This document shows, one piece after another, positions 1-8,190 of a DNA stretch of 64,000 bases. Within the stretch, counting starts at the first letter, position 1, and every line of letters begins with the position of its first letter. The notes under the pieces were generated by a model that had not been told where the DNA came from, ran no database searches, and saw only the letters and a program-made list of their open reading frames with translations. Where the stretch lies: assembly GCA_029932855.1 (NCBI GenBank), contig JAOZPG010000003.1, forward strand, positions 62,001 through 126,000, given 5' to 3'. The position numbers and the translations under genes were made by a program. The DNA comes from Bacteroidales bacterium. GTDB lineage: Bacteria > Bacteroidota > Bacteroidia > Bacteroidales > VadinHA17.

Positions 1-76
1 CTACAGTTCAGTATTGGTGAGTCTGGAGACAATGGGAATGGTAGAGATTGAAAAAGGAATAAGAAAAAAATCATAA

Positions 77-120
77 AAAAAAGGCTGTTCAATTAATTGA
101 AGCAGCCTTTTAATTTTTTT
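77..120 (-). terminator. Rho-independent terminator of the Glu/Ala-rich lipoprotein gene
   Basis: A strong hairpin with stem arms AAAAGGCTG and CAGCCTTTT encloses a second palindrome, TTCAATTAATTGAA. A-rich sequence precedes it and T-rich sequence follows it on the plus strand, so it can act in both directions. It lies just downstream of the minus-strand lipoprotein gene and probably ends that transcript. Confidence 0.8.
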
Positions 121-136
121 TGACTTTTTCCTAAGT

Positions 137-367
137 TTAATGTACTTCTCCTTCTTCAGCTTCTTCTTCAGCAGTTTCGGCAGCTTCTTCAGCTTCTTCG
201 GCCTCTTCGGCAACTTCTTCAGCTTCTTCAGCAACTTCCTCAACAGTTTCTTCTGCAGGTGCTACTTCCTCAGTAGCTTCAGTAGCTTTGGGATTTTGTG
301 AACAAGAGTTCAGGCTAATAAATCCAACAAAAGCAAATAAGATTAGGATTAATGAGAGTTTTTTCAT
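137..367 (-). CDS. small Glu/Ala-rich lipoprotein
   Basis: A 76-residue protein of unknown function. Residues 1-22 form a lipoprotein signal peptide with a hydrophobic core and lipobox LNSC, so Cys22 should be lipidated. The mature part of about 54 residues is almost entirely Glu, Ala, Val and Thr, with degenerate EEVAEEAEE repeats, and is strongly acidic. The coding DNA is correspondingly repetitive (GCTTCTTC on the plus strand at about 150-250), so length variation by slippage is plausible. It could be an acidic helical spacer in the periplasm or at the outer membrane. It stands alone, with a terminator directly downstream. The signal peptide makes it a likely real gene despite its low complexity. 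Confidence 0.75.
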   Translation of the reverse strand: MKKLSLILILFAFVGFISLNSCSQNPKATEATEEVAPAEETVEEVAEEAEEVAEEAEEAEEAAETAEEEAEEGEVH

Positions 368-462
368 GGTAAAAGTTAGTTTTTAGGGATTAAACATATT
401 ATTTTGCAATATAAAACTACTAATAATATTGATTATTTCGCTATTGAAATGAAATAAATTTA

Positions 463-1335
463 TTAAGTGTACAGATCAAGAATAGTAAATAATGCAAATA
501 ATATGCTCGCAATGCCGTTAGTAGTGAAAAAAGCGAGCTTAACTTTGCTAAGATCATGGGGCTTGACCAGCAGGTGCTGGTAGAAAAGAAGGAGAATAAA
601 TATTCCTGCTCCTATCAGGTAAGAAAGTCCCCCGTTTCCCTCGATTCCGGCCCATATCACCAATATCGCAGTTAGCACATGAAGCATGAGTGACAGGTTC
701 AAAGCTTTCCTTTTGCCAATAAGCACGGGGATTGATTTTAAGTCTTCATTCCTGTCGAATTGTGTGTCCTGCAATGCATAAATAATATCAAAGCCGCTTA
801 CCCAGCTAAAGACTATAAATGAATATATCAGGGGTAGCAGGTTAAAGCTGGCAGTAACTGACAGATATGCACCAATGGGGGCCAGCGACAGTCCCAGTCC
901 CAGTATGAAATGACAGAGGGCAGTGATCTTTTTTGTAAGACTGTAGCCCAGTACAACAAACAGGACCACCGGCGATAACTTAAATACCAAAGGATTAATA
1001 AAGTATGTTGCAGCGATGAATAAAATTGAATTTATTATTACAAAGAGCAAAGCTGACCTGGATTTAATGATACCTGCAGGTATCTCTCTTAATGCTGTGC
1101 GTGGGTTCTTAATATCTATTTCCTTGTCTGCATAACGGTTAAAGGCCATTGCGGCATTCCTTGCAAAGACCATACAAAGGAGTATGAGGATTAATAATTT
1201 TACAGACAGACCTTCCTCAAAATTACCTGAAGCCAGAAAGAATCCTATAAGGGCAAAAGGCATTGCAAATACAGTGTGACTGAATTTTACGAGTGACATA
1301 TAGCGCCGGGCTGATTGAAGTGATTGTTTTAGCAT
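463..1335 (-). CDS. mqnP: UbiA-family polyprenyltransferase (MqnP-like)
   Basis: A 290-residue polytopic membrane enzyme of the UbiA superfamily, which prenylates an aromatic acid using a polyprenyl diphosphate. Both Asp-rich diphosphate/Mg sites are visible: N66-R-Y-A-D70-K-E-I-D74, and D183-I-I-Y-A-L-Q-D190-x3-D194. About eight or nine hydrophobic helices follow one another through the chain. UbiA proteins of this type are annotated as 4-hydroxybenzoate prenyltransferase. However, the organism carries mqnA (12.7-13.5 kb), a futalosine-pathway gene, so a role as the menaquinone prenyltransferase MqnP is the better inference. The gene follows the macrodomain gene by 8 bp on the same strand and is probably cotranscribed with pheT and the macrodomain gene. 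Confidence 0.85.
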   Translation of the reverse strand: MLKQSLQSARRYMSLVKFSHTVFAMPFALIGFFLASGNFEEGLSVKLLILILLCMVFARNAAMAFNRYADKEIDIKNPRTALREIPAGIIKSRSALLFVIINSILFIAATYFINPLVFKLSPVVLFVVLGYSLTKKITALCHFILGLGLSLAPIGAYLSVTASFNLLPLIYSFIVFSWVSGFDIIYALQDTQFDRNEDLKSIPVLIGKRKALNLSLMLHVLTAILVIWAGIEGNGGLSYLIGAGIFILLLFYQHLLVKPHDLSKVKLAFFTTNGIASILFALFTILDLYT

Positions 1336-1343
1336 TTAGGCGG

Positions 1344-1850
1344 CTATCCGGTTAAATTCTTATAGATGTTGTAATTTTCTTCATCAAAGATGCTGAATAT
1401 TATCTCATTTATTTCAGTATGCTCTTCGAGAAATGACTTAACCTCTCTTAATGCAATCTCTGCGGCTTTTTCTTTTGGAAAACCGTATATGCCTGTGCTG
1501 ATATTGGGAAAAGCAATACTCTTAAGCTTTTCATTCAAGGCCAGCTGCAGGCTGTTCCTGTAAGCAGATGCCAGCAGTTTTTCTTCATTATTATTGCCAC
1601 CCTTCCATACAGGACCTACAGCATGGATGACATGCTTTGCAGGCAGCCTGTATCCTCCGGTAATCTTTGCCTCACCTGTTTTACATCCTTTAAGTGTTCG
1701 GCATTCTTTAAGCAGGCCGGGACCTGCAGCACGGTGAATCGCACCGTCCACTCCTCCTCCGCCAAGCAGGCTCTTGTTGGCAGCATTTACTATGGCATCA
1801 ACATCAAGACTTGTAATATCGGCCTTTCTGATAATGATCTTTTTCATCAT
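1344..1850 (-). CDS. macrodomain protein (O-acetyl-ADP-ribose deacetylase family)
   Basis: A 168-residue single macrodomain of the YmdB/MacroD type, which binds ADP-ribose and hydrolyses O-acetyl-ADP-ribose or mono-ADP-ribosyl esters. Visible family motifs are the adenine/ribose-binding VNAAN (residues 21-25), the [14 protein letters not shown] loop (about 30-43) and the diphosphate loop [10 protein letters not shown] (about 116-125). The start codon directly abuts the pheT stop codon with no spacer, so translation is probably coupled to pheT. There are two consecutive ATG codons, and either could be used. The length is normal for the family. The substrate in this organism is unknown. Confidence 0.9.
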   Translation of the reverse strand: MMKKIIIRKADITSLDVDAIVNAANKSLLGGGGVDGAIHRAAGPGLLKECRTLKGCKTGEAKITGGYRLPAKHVIHAVGPVWKGGNNNEEKLLASAYRNSLQLALNEKLKSIAFPNISTGIYGFPKEKAAEIALREVKSFLEEHTEINEIIFSIFDEENYNIYKNLTG

Positions 1851-4298
1851 TTATCGTATCTGTGCACCCAGTTTTTCTTCATACAGTCTGATAAGCCTGT
1901 TCATGAGGCCGTCAATATGTTTATCTGTAAGGGTCTTTCCCGGGTCCTGGAGAATAAAGCTGATAGCATATGATTTTTTCCCTTTTTCAAGTTTTTCACC
2001 TTTGAAGACATCAAAGATATTTACGCTCTTAAGTATCTTTTTTTCTTCCCGGAAGGCTAATTCCTTAAGCTGGCTGAAATTTATTTCCTCATCAAGCAGA
2101 AGTGCAAGGTCGCGTCTTACTTCCGGATAAGGTGCCGGGGGCTTGAACCTGGTTTTTGTTTCTGACAGTATTTCAACAAGAACATCAAAATCGATAAATG
2201 CATACTGGACATCCTGGTCTATCTCAAATGCTTTAAGGCTTTTATCTGAGACGCTGCCGTACTGTAGCAGTTCTTTGTCTTTATAATTAAAGGCCTCACC
2301 TTCAGAAAAGAGCTTGCTCGTTTTACCCGATCTTTCCAGTATGTTTTCTTTAATGCCCATTTTGTAAAAAATAAGCTGAAGCACACCCTTCAGGGCATAA
2401 ATATCGCTCTTGGAGCTGTTGCTGTTCCAGGACTTTTCATTTTTATTTCCTGTAATAAAGATGGCAAGTATCTTTTTTTCACTGTATAGGGCAAGATCAT
2501 CCCTGGAATAAGGAGGACTGAGCCTGTAACTGTTACCAAACTCAAAGAATTTAAGGTTTGAACGCTTCCTGTTAATATTATGTATAATGGCTTCCAATCC
2601 GCCAAAAAGCAAACATTGCCTCATCACATTCAGGTCCTGGCTCAAAGGATTCTGCAACTTCACTGAGGCTTTTTCATCGAAAGCATCATTTTCTTCGTAA
2701 TAAGAGGCTTTTGTAAGTGAGTTGGCCATCATTTCATAAAAACCATTGGAAACCAGCAGGTCTGAGATATGGTTCACTATTTTTTCCCTGTCCGGTTTTG
2801 GCGGATGGTTCAGGCTGCTGCTAATATTATTCTTCAGGGGTATCTGGTTATAACCGAAGATCCTCAAAACTTCCTCTATCACATCTGCTTCTCTTGTTAC
2901 ATCAACCCTGTATAAGGGGACACTTAGCTTAATTCCACCTTCATATTCTTGAATTATTAAGAAATCCAGTGAAAGCAATATGCTTTTTACCTTATCTCTT
3001 TCAATCTTTATTCCTGTCAGCCTGTCCATGTTCGCCCATGTAAGCTCCAGTTGTACGGGAGTAAATTGCCTGGGGTAAACATCCTGTATGGCTGAACTGA
3101 TCTCTCCGCCGGCTATTTCTTTTATCAGCATGGCAGCTCTTTTCAGGGCATAAATAGTCATCTCCGGATCAGAGCCTCTCTCAAACCTGAATGAGGCATC
3201 GGTATTCAGCTGGTGGCGTTTGGATGTTTTCCTGACATATACAGGATCGAAACAGGCAGATTCCAGGAATATTGAGACGGTCTCATCTTTTACCCCTGAA
3301 TCTATGCCTCCGAAAACTCCCCCTATGCACATCCCTTCTTCTGCATTACAAATCATCAGGTCTTTGTCTGAAAGTTCTCTCTCCACTCCATCAAGGCTAA
3401 TAAATTTACTCCCCTTCTCAAGTGTTTTTACAATAATCTTTCCGCCTTTTATCTTATCTGCATCAAATGCATGCAGGGGCTGGCCTGTTTCCTGCAGTAC
3501 GAAGTTGGTAATGTCAACCACGTTATTAATAGGACTTAAGCCAACCGACCTTAACCTGTTTTGAAGCCATGCAGGAGAAGGCTTAACCTTAATTCCGGAA
3601 ATGCTAAGTCCTGTGTACCTGGGACAGGCTTCCGGGTTTTTTATTTCAACCGGGATCACAAGTTTTTCATTGTCAATTGAAAAGGCATCTACTGAAGGCA
3701 GGCTGGCGCTTGTGGCTTCTTCCTGGTTTAAGAATGCTGCCAGGTCGCGGGCAACACCATAGTGTGAGGCTCCGTCTATCCTGTTTGGTGTAAGCCCTAT
3801 TTCAAAAATGCTGTCTTTAACAATTTCAAAGTATTCCCCGGCCGGTGTTCCTGCAACTGCATTATTGTCGAGGACCATTATCCCTTCATGCGAATCTCCC
3901 AGCCCCAGCTCATCTTCGGCACATATCATACCTTCCGACACTTCCCCGCGAATCTTTGTTCTCTTTATTTTGAAAGAGTCCTCAGCACTATATAGTGTGC
4001 TGCCTGTTGTAGCTACCGGCACCTTTTGGCCTTTTTCAACATTAGGGGCACCGCAAACTATGGAAGTTATTTTACCATCTCCCAGGTTCACCTCCGTAAT
4101 ACTAAGTTTATCAGCATTGGGATGTTTCTTTACAGAAAGCACCTCCCCGACAACAATGCCTTCAAGCCCTCCTTTTACCGACTCGAATTGTTCAAGCCCC
4201 TCTACTTCAAGTCCCGTATTTGTCAGTATCTCAGATACTTTGCCGGGCTCCATATCGATGTCGATATATTCTTTTAACCAGTTGTATGAAATTTTCAA
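1851..4298 (-). CDS. pheT: phenylalanine--tRNA ligase beta subunit
   Basis: The beta subunit of the alpha2-beta2 phenylalanyl-tRNA synthetase, 815 residues as usual for bacterial PheT. It begins with the canonical MKISYNWLKEYIDID. An OB-type tRNA-binding domain (about residues 40-155, with GxVLSVKKHPNADKL), the B3/B4 editing domain, the B5 domain, the catalytic-like core and the C-terminal FDX-ACB anticodon-binding domain (FKPPAPYPEVRRDLAL near residue 725) follow in order. The start codon is TTG (plus-strand CAA at 4296-4298). No in-frame ATG lies near the conserved N-terminus, so TTG is well supported. pheS is not in the window. The gene heads a minus-strand group with the macrodomain and prenyltransferase genes. 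Confidence 0.97.
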   Translation of the reverse strand: MKISYNWLKEYIDIDMEPGKVSEILTNTGLEVEGLEQFESVKGGLEGIVVGEVLSVKKHPNADKLSITEVNLGDGKITSIVCGAPNVEKGQKVPVATTGSTLYSAEDSFKIKRTKIRGEVSEGMICAEDELGLGDSHEGIMVLDNNAVAGTPAGEYFEIVKDSIFEIGLTPNRIDGASHYGVARDLAAFLNQEEATSASLPSVDAFSIDNEKLVIPVEIKNPEACPRYTGLSISGIKVKPSPAWLQNRLRSVGLSPINNVVDITNFVLQETGQPLHAFDADKIKGGKIIVKTLEKGSKFISLDGVERELSDKDLMICNAEEGMCIGGVFGGIDSGVKDETVSIFLESACFDPVYVRKTSKRHQLNTDASFRFERGSDPEMTIYALKRAAMLIKEIAGGEISSAIQDVYPRQFTPVQLELTWANMDRLTGIKIERDKVKSILLSLDFLIIQEYEGGIKLSVPLYRVDVTREADVIEEVLRIFGYNQIPLKNNISSSLNHPPKPDREKIVNHISDLLVSNGFYEMMANSLTKASYYEENDAFDEKASVKLQNPLSQDLNVMRQCLLFGGLEAIIHNINRKRSNLKFFEFGNSYRLSPPYSRDDLALYSEKKILAIFITGNKNEKSWNSNSSKSDIYALKGVLQLIFYKMGIKENILERSGKTSKLFSEGEAFNYKDKELLQYGSVSDKSLKAFEIDQDVQYAFIDFDVLVEILSETKTRFKPPAPYPEVRRDLALLLDEEINFSQLKELAFREEKKILKSVNIFDVFKGEKLEKGKKSYAISFILQDPGKTLTDKHIDGLMNRLIRLYEEKLGAQIR

Positions 4299-4416
4299 GA
4301 TATATACTTTTTAAAATAGCACTAATTGAGAATACAAAATTAATTAATTAAAGTTTTATCCTTTCATTTTTGTATTTAATCTTCAATTTTAGGGATGCAG
4401 CTTAGACTTAAATAAA

Positions 4417-4424
4417 TATCTTTG
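4417..4424 (+). promoter_or_regulatory. candidate -7 element upstream of surE
   Basis: TATCTTTG matches the Bacteroidota -7 consensus TAnnTTTG exactly and lies 21 bp before the surE ATG. I do not see a well-spaced TTTG -33 element, so confidence is moderate. The adjacent pheT gene runs in the opposite direction, so this intergenic region must drive at least one promoter. Confidence 0.45.
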
Positions 4425-4445
4425 TAAGGTTTATAAAAACAGGAT

Positions 4446-5213
4446 ATGGGAAAACCTTTAATACTGGTAACAAACGATGATGGCTTTCAGGCAGAGGGAC
4501 TAAAGGTTCTGACAGAGCTTGCCCGTGAGATAGGAGACGTGGTGGTGGTTGCACCCGACGACGGCCAATCCGGGATGTCGCATGCGATTACCATAAAGAG
4601 GCCTGTGAGGGTGTTAAAAAGATCAGAGGAGGAGGGTCTGACAGTATATAGCTGTTCGGGGACACCTGTTGATTGTGTTAAGCTTGCTTTGAACCAGTTG
4701 TTAGACAGGAAACCTGATCTATTATTATCCGGCATAAATCATGGGTCCAATGCATCGGTGAGCGTAATATATTCGGGAACCATGGCAGCAGCAATTGAGG
4801 GAGGAGTGAATGGTATTAAGTCGGTGGGCTTTTCATTGCTTGATCATTCGCCCGATGCTGACTTTAGTGCTTCAGGGAAGATGGCAGGAAGGATACTTAA
4901 GGAAGTAATGAAGAATGGTATTCCTGCAGAGATATGCCTTAATGTAAATATCCCAGCAATACCTGAGAAGCAGATAAAGGGAGTTAAGGTGTGCAGGCAG
5001 ACAAAAGGGCACTGGCAGGAAGAGTTCGACAAAAGGACAGATCCTTTTAACAGGGATTATTACTGGCTGACAGGTTATTTTAATAATTACGAACCAGGAG
5101 CGGAGGATACCGATGAATGGGCACTGAAGAACGGCTATGTGTCGATAGTGCCCATAAGGATTGATTATACCTGCTTCGATTATATAGAACCATTAAGCAA
5201 GCGTAAATTTTAA
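4446..5213 (+). CDS. surE: 5'/3'-nucleotidase SurE
   Basis: A 255-residue cytoplasmic nucleoside 5'/3'-monophosphate phosphatase of the SurE family, often linked to stationary-phase survival. The metal ligands expected for the family are present: D11 and D12 in VTNDDGFQAEGL, S42 in DDGQSGMSHAIT, and N98 in SGINHGSN. The SGTPVDCVKLAL segment and the phosphate-binding loop IYSGTMAAAIEG are also present. The length is typical. It is the first gene of a plus-strand run leading into a small membrane protein and the gldF/gldG ABC genes, a frequent arrangement in Bacteroidota. The start ATG lies 21 bp downstream of a good -7 element. Confidence 0.96.
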   Translation: MGKPLILVTNDDGFQAEGLKVLTELAREIGDVVVVAPDDGQSGMSHAITIKRPVRVLKRSEEEGLTVYSCSGTPVDCVKLALNQLLDRKPDLLLSGINHGSNASVSVIYSGTMAAAIEGGVNGIKSVGFSLLDHSPDADFSASGKMAGRILKEVMKNGIPAEICLNVNIPAIPEKQIKGVKVCRQTKGHWQEEFDKRTDPFNRDYYWLTGYFNNYEPGAEDTDEWALKNGYVSIVPIRIDYTCFDYIEPLSKRKF

Positions 5214-5305
5214 GGCTATGCTTCAGGTTTATGCCTGTTGTATGAACTGCAACAGTGGGGCTGAACAAGTTGAAAGAGGAATGAAATAACAAAGAAGAAT
5301 AATTT

Positions 5306-5599
5306 ATGAAATCGAAAACAAATAGTTTTGCATTTGGTTTTATCACAGGCCTGTTACTGCCTGTGATAAGTTTCCTGATAATGATGTTATTTATGTCGAC
5401 TGATCTTAGCCTTTTTGATTTTATAAACAGGGCAGTATCACATCATGTTATTACAAAGTTTATGAGCCTTTCGGTCATTCCCAATTTACTGCTCTTTTAT
5501 GCTTTTATCTGGAAAGACTTACAATACTCATATCGTGGCGTTGTTGGTGCCAGCTTTGTTGCAGCAATAATAATACTTCTATTGCAGTTGTTTATTTAG
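5306..5599 (+). CDS. small conserved membrane protein between surE and gldF
   Basis: A 97-residue protein of unknown function with three hydrophobic segments (about residues 8-30, 50-68 and 78-97). It has a basic N-terminus (MKSKTNSF) and no lipobox. The middle polar loop contains DLSLFDFINRAVSHHVITKF. It sits between surE and gldF with 16 bp to the latter. This position suggests a link to the Gld ABC transporter, but nothing in the sequence proves it. I do not recognise a named family. The intact frame, the membrane profile and the tight packing support a real gene. Confidence 0.75.
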   Translation: MKSKTNSFAFGFITGLLLPVISFLIMMLFMSTDLSLFDFINRAVSHHVITKFMSLSVIPNLLLFYAFIWKDLQYSYRGVVGASFVAAIIILLLQLFI

Positions 5600-5615
5600 A
5601 ATATATTTTTTCAGG

Positions 5616-6350
5616 ATGATAGCACTTTTCAGAAAAGAGATAAATACATTTTTCAGCTCGCTTACGGGATATCTTGTGATAATTGTATTCCTTCTTGTTA
5701 ATAGCCTGTTTATCTGGGTGTTCCCCGGTAGTATGAATGTGCTTGATAGCGGATATGCCGACCTTGAAACACTTTTTGTACTTGCTCCATGGATATTTCT
5801 TTTTCTCATTCCTGCCATAGGCATGAGGTTGTTTGCAGATGAAAAACGTTCAGGTACTCTTGAGCTTTTACTTACCAGGCCAGTCAGCGATATACAGGTA
5901 GTGCTTGCCAAGTACCTTGCAGGCCTTAGCATTGTATTATTTTCACTCCTGCCCAGCCTGGTCTATTATTTTTCAGTCTGGAAACTGGGCAATCCCCAGG
6001 GAAATATTGATACAGGTGGTTTCTGGGGTTCATATATTGGCCTTTTCTTCCTTGCTGCCATTTATGTTGCAATAGCTGTCTTTGCATCTTCAATTACCGA
6101 TAACCAGGTAATTGCTTTTATTACGGCAATGCTTACAGGCTTTGTTTTATATATGGGGATAGATTACCTGGGATCTCTTCCTGTCTTTAGTTCTTCCGGC
6201 CAGTGGTTCGTAAGAATGGGAATTAATGAGCATTACAAATCTATGAGCCGGGGGGTGATAGACTCAAGGGACATAGTGTACTACCTGGGCGTGATAAGCC
6301 TTTTCCTGGTTTTTACCAGGCTTGTAATTCAAAGCAGGAAATGGAAATAA
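5616..6350 (+). CDS. gldF: ABC-2 type permease, GldF family
   Basis: A 244-residue inner-membrane permease resembling GldF, the integral membrane subunit of the GldA-GldF-GldG ABC transporter needed for gliding in Flavobacterium. About six hydrophobic helices are visible. The signature ABC-2 segment ADEKRSGTLELLLTRPVSDIQVVLAKYLAG follows the second one (residues about 73-104). The ATPase gldA is not in the window. Orthologues occur in many non-gliding Bacteroidota, so a role in gliding cannot be assumed and the transported substrate is unknown. The TAA stop overlaps the probable gldG ATG by one base (TAATG), so the two are translationally coupled. Confidence 0.88.
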   Translation: MIALFRKEINTFFSSLTGYLVIIVFLLVNSLFIWVFPGSMNVLDSGYADLETLFVLAPWIFLFLIPAIGMRLFADEKRSGTLELLLTRPVSDIQVVLAKYLAGLSIVLFSLLPSLVYYFSVWKLGNPQGNIDTGGFWGSYIGLFFLAAIYVAIAVFASSITDNQVIAFITAMLTGFVLYMGIDYLGSLPVFSSSGQWFVRMGINEHYKSMSRGVIDSRDIVYYLGVISLFLVFTRLVIQSRKWK

Positions 6351-8050
6351 TGAGCAATAAGAATAGGATAATACAGAGCCTGGTTCAACTGCTGATAACT
6401 ATTGCAGTTATTTCTCTTGTGGGATTTCTTTCTTCTTTATGGTATTTCAGGATAGACCTTACTTCAGAGAAGAGATATAGCCTGTCGGATGCTACTAAAA
6501 CCATACTTGATGATCTTCCCGGGGAAATTGAGATAGAAGTCTACCTTGACGGGGATCTGCCCGTTGGTTTCAGGAAGCTCAGGACCTCTGTACTTGAAAT
6601 GCTTGAGGAGCTGAGGATATATTCAGACAGGAAAATTAAGTATGAGTTTATAAATCCCTCGGAAGAAAAGGACAAGAATAAAAGACTGCAAATCCAGGAG
6701 AGCTTAGTGTCCAAAGGTCTGAAAGCATCAAATGCGCAGTGGCGTGATAAGGAAGGGAGCATGTCGCAAAAGATCATTTTCCCGGGTGCAGTCATACGTT
6801 ACGGGGAAGCAGAATTTCCTGTAAACTTCCTGAGGAACAATCCGGGACTTTCAGGCTATGAGAACCTGAATAATTCGGCAGAAGGATTGGAGTATGAGCT
6901 GGTAAATGCTATACATACCATAACAAGTGATTCAATATTGAAGATTGCTTTTCTTGAGGGACATGGAGAGTATTTTGAGGCCGAACTTGCAGATGCTTCA
7001 AGGGCTCTGTCGTATTATTATACAATAGACAGGGGTAAGCCGGGGGGCAGGTACGGAATTCTTGATAATTATGCAGCCATCATTATTGCCCGTCCGGTTG
7101 AAAGGTTCAGCGAGAAGGACAAGCTGGTTCTTGACCAGTATCTGATGAATGGGGGAAGGATATTATGGTTGCTGGAGCCTGTGGCTGTTGATAAAGACAG
7201 TCTGATGTACTCCAGCTTTGCCACCGCTTATTATTACGGGCTGAACCTGAATGATATTCTTTTTACCTGGGGTGTAAGGATTGAGACCAACCTGATACAG
7301 GACATGCAATGCTCATATATCCCGGTAAATACTGCGCTGGCGGGGAATCCTCCCCAGTATACTCCGCTGCCATGGCTTTATTTTCCCTTATTGAGTGGCT
7401 ACGGGCATTCCATAACTCGTAACCTTAACCTGGTAAGGTCTGAATTTGCAAGCAAGCTGGATACGGTGAGGGGACAGGGAAGTATTAAGAAGACATTTCT
7501 TTTGCATACATCTGTTAACTCACGTATCATGGGTGTGCCGGCTTTAATTAACCTGAGAGATGCCGGCAGGGCAATTGATGAGAAAATGTTTAGAGCCGGT
7601 GAGATAGATGTTGCCGTGTTGCTGGAGGGTGAGTTTGTGTCGCCCTTTAAGAACAGGATGATATCTGAGATATTACCAGAGGTGGGGAGTAATTACAGGA
7701 AAAAGAGTCTTCCCACGAAGATGATAGTAGTCTCCGATGCAGATATCATAAGGAATGGGATACGAATGGAGGGAGGTAAGGTGTATCCTCTTGAACTGGG
7801 CCGCGACAGGCTTACACAAGAGTTATACGGGAACAAGGATTTTATTGTAAATGCAATTAATTACCTGGTAGATGATTCCGGACTGATGGAGCTGCGAACC
7901 CGCAAGATGCGTATCAGACTGCTCGACAGGGCAAAAATAAATAAATCCAGGCTCTTATGGCAACTTATAAATATCATAGTTCCCGTATTGATGATTGTAA
8001 TTGCCGGCTTAATATTTAGCTTTATGCGAAAAAGAAGATATGGTCGCTGA
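6350..8050 (+). CDS. gldG: GldG-family ABC transporter auxiliary subunit
   Basis: A protein of about 566 residues resembling GldG. An N-terminal membrane helix (about residues 10-32) is followed by a long extracytoplasmic region of the ABC_transp_aux type, with an FxIDLTSEKRYSLS-like motif (FRIDLTSEKRYSLSDAT) directly after the helix. A C-terminal helix (VPVLMIVIAGLIFSFM) and a basic tail end the chain. I chose the ATG at 6350, which overlaps the gldF stop codon as TAATG. An in-frame ATG at 6341 would add three residues. Together with GldF it forms the membrane and periplasmic part of an ABC transporter whose ATPase lies elsewhere. Confidence 0.88.
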   Translation: MSNKNRIIQSLVQLLITIAVISLVGFLSSLWYFRIDLTSEKRYSLSDATKTILDDLPGEIEIEVYLDGDLPVGFRKLRTSVLEMLEELRIYSDRKIKYEFINPSEEKDKNKRLQIQESLVSKGLKASNAQWRDKEGSMSQKIIFPGAVIRYGEAEFPVNFLRNNPGLSGYENLNNSAEGLEYELVNAIHTITSDSILKIAFLEGHGEYFEAELADASRALSYYYTIDRGKPGGRYGILDNYAAIIIARPVERFSEKDKLVLDQYLMNGGRILWLLEPVAVDKDSLMYSSFATAYYYGLNLNDILFTWGVRIETNLIQDMQCSYIPVNTALAGNPPQYTPLPWLYFPLLSGYGHSITRNLNLVRSEFASKLDTVRGQGSIKKTFLLHTSVNSRIMGVPALINLRDAGRAIDEKMFRAGEIDVAVLLEGEFVSPFKNRMISEILPEVGSNYRKKSLPTKMIVVSDADIIRNGIRMEGGKVYPLELGRDRLTQELYGNKDFIVNAINYLVDDSGLMELRTRKMRIRLLDRAKINKSRLLWQLINIIVPVLMIVIAGLIFSFMRKRRYGR

Positions 8051-8100
8051 GTTTAATAAAAGTGAGCTTTTTATCCGGCTGATTATGCTTTATTTGTGTT

Positions 8101-8131
8101 TTTGATGATAGCTATTTTTTTTGTAGGTTTG
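8101..8131 (+). promoter_or_regulatory. dnaN promoter (TTTG-N19-TAGGTTTG)
   Basis: TTTG at 8101-8104 and TAGGTTTG at 8124-8131 are separated by 19 bp and match the primary sigma-factor promoter of Bacteroidota (TTTG / TAnnTTTG). The transcription start would be near 8138, giving a leader of about 50 nt before the dnaN ATG at 8191. Confidence 0.75.
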
Positions 8132-8190
8132 ATAACTGAATTCTTTATAAAAAAATTGCTTTTTCCGACTCATAAAAAACTAATAGAAAA

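Noticed and set aside
1..243. Lys/Leu-rich minus-strand frame at the window start
   Set aside because: It is another frame of the low-complexity Glu/Ala lipoprotein and its terminator, with no independent support.
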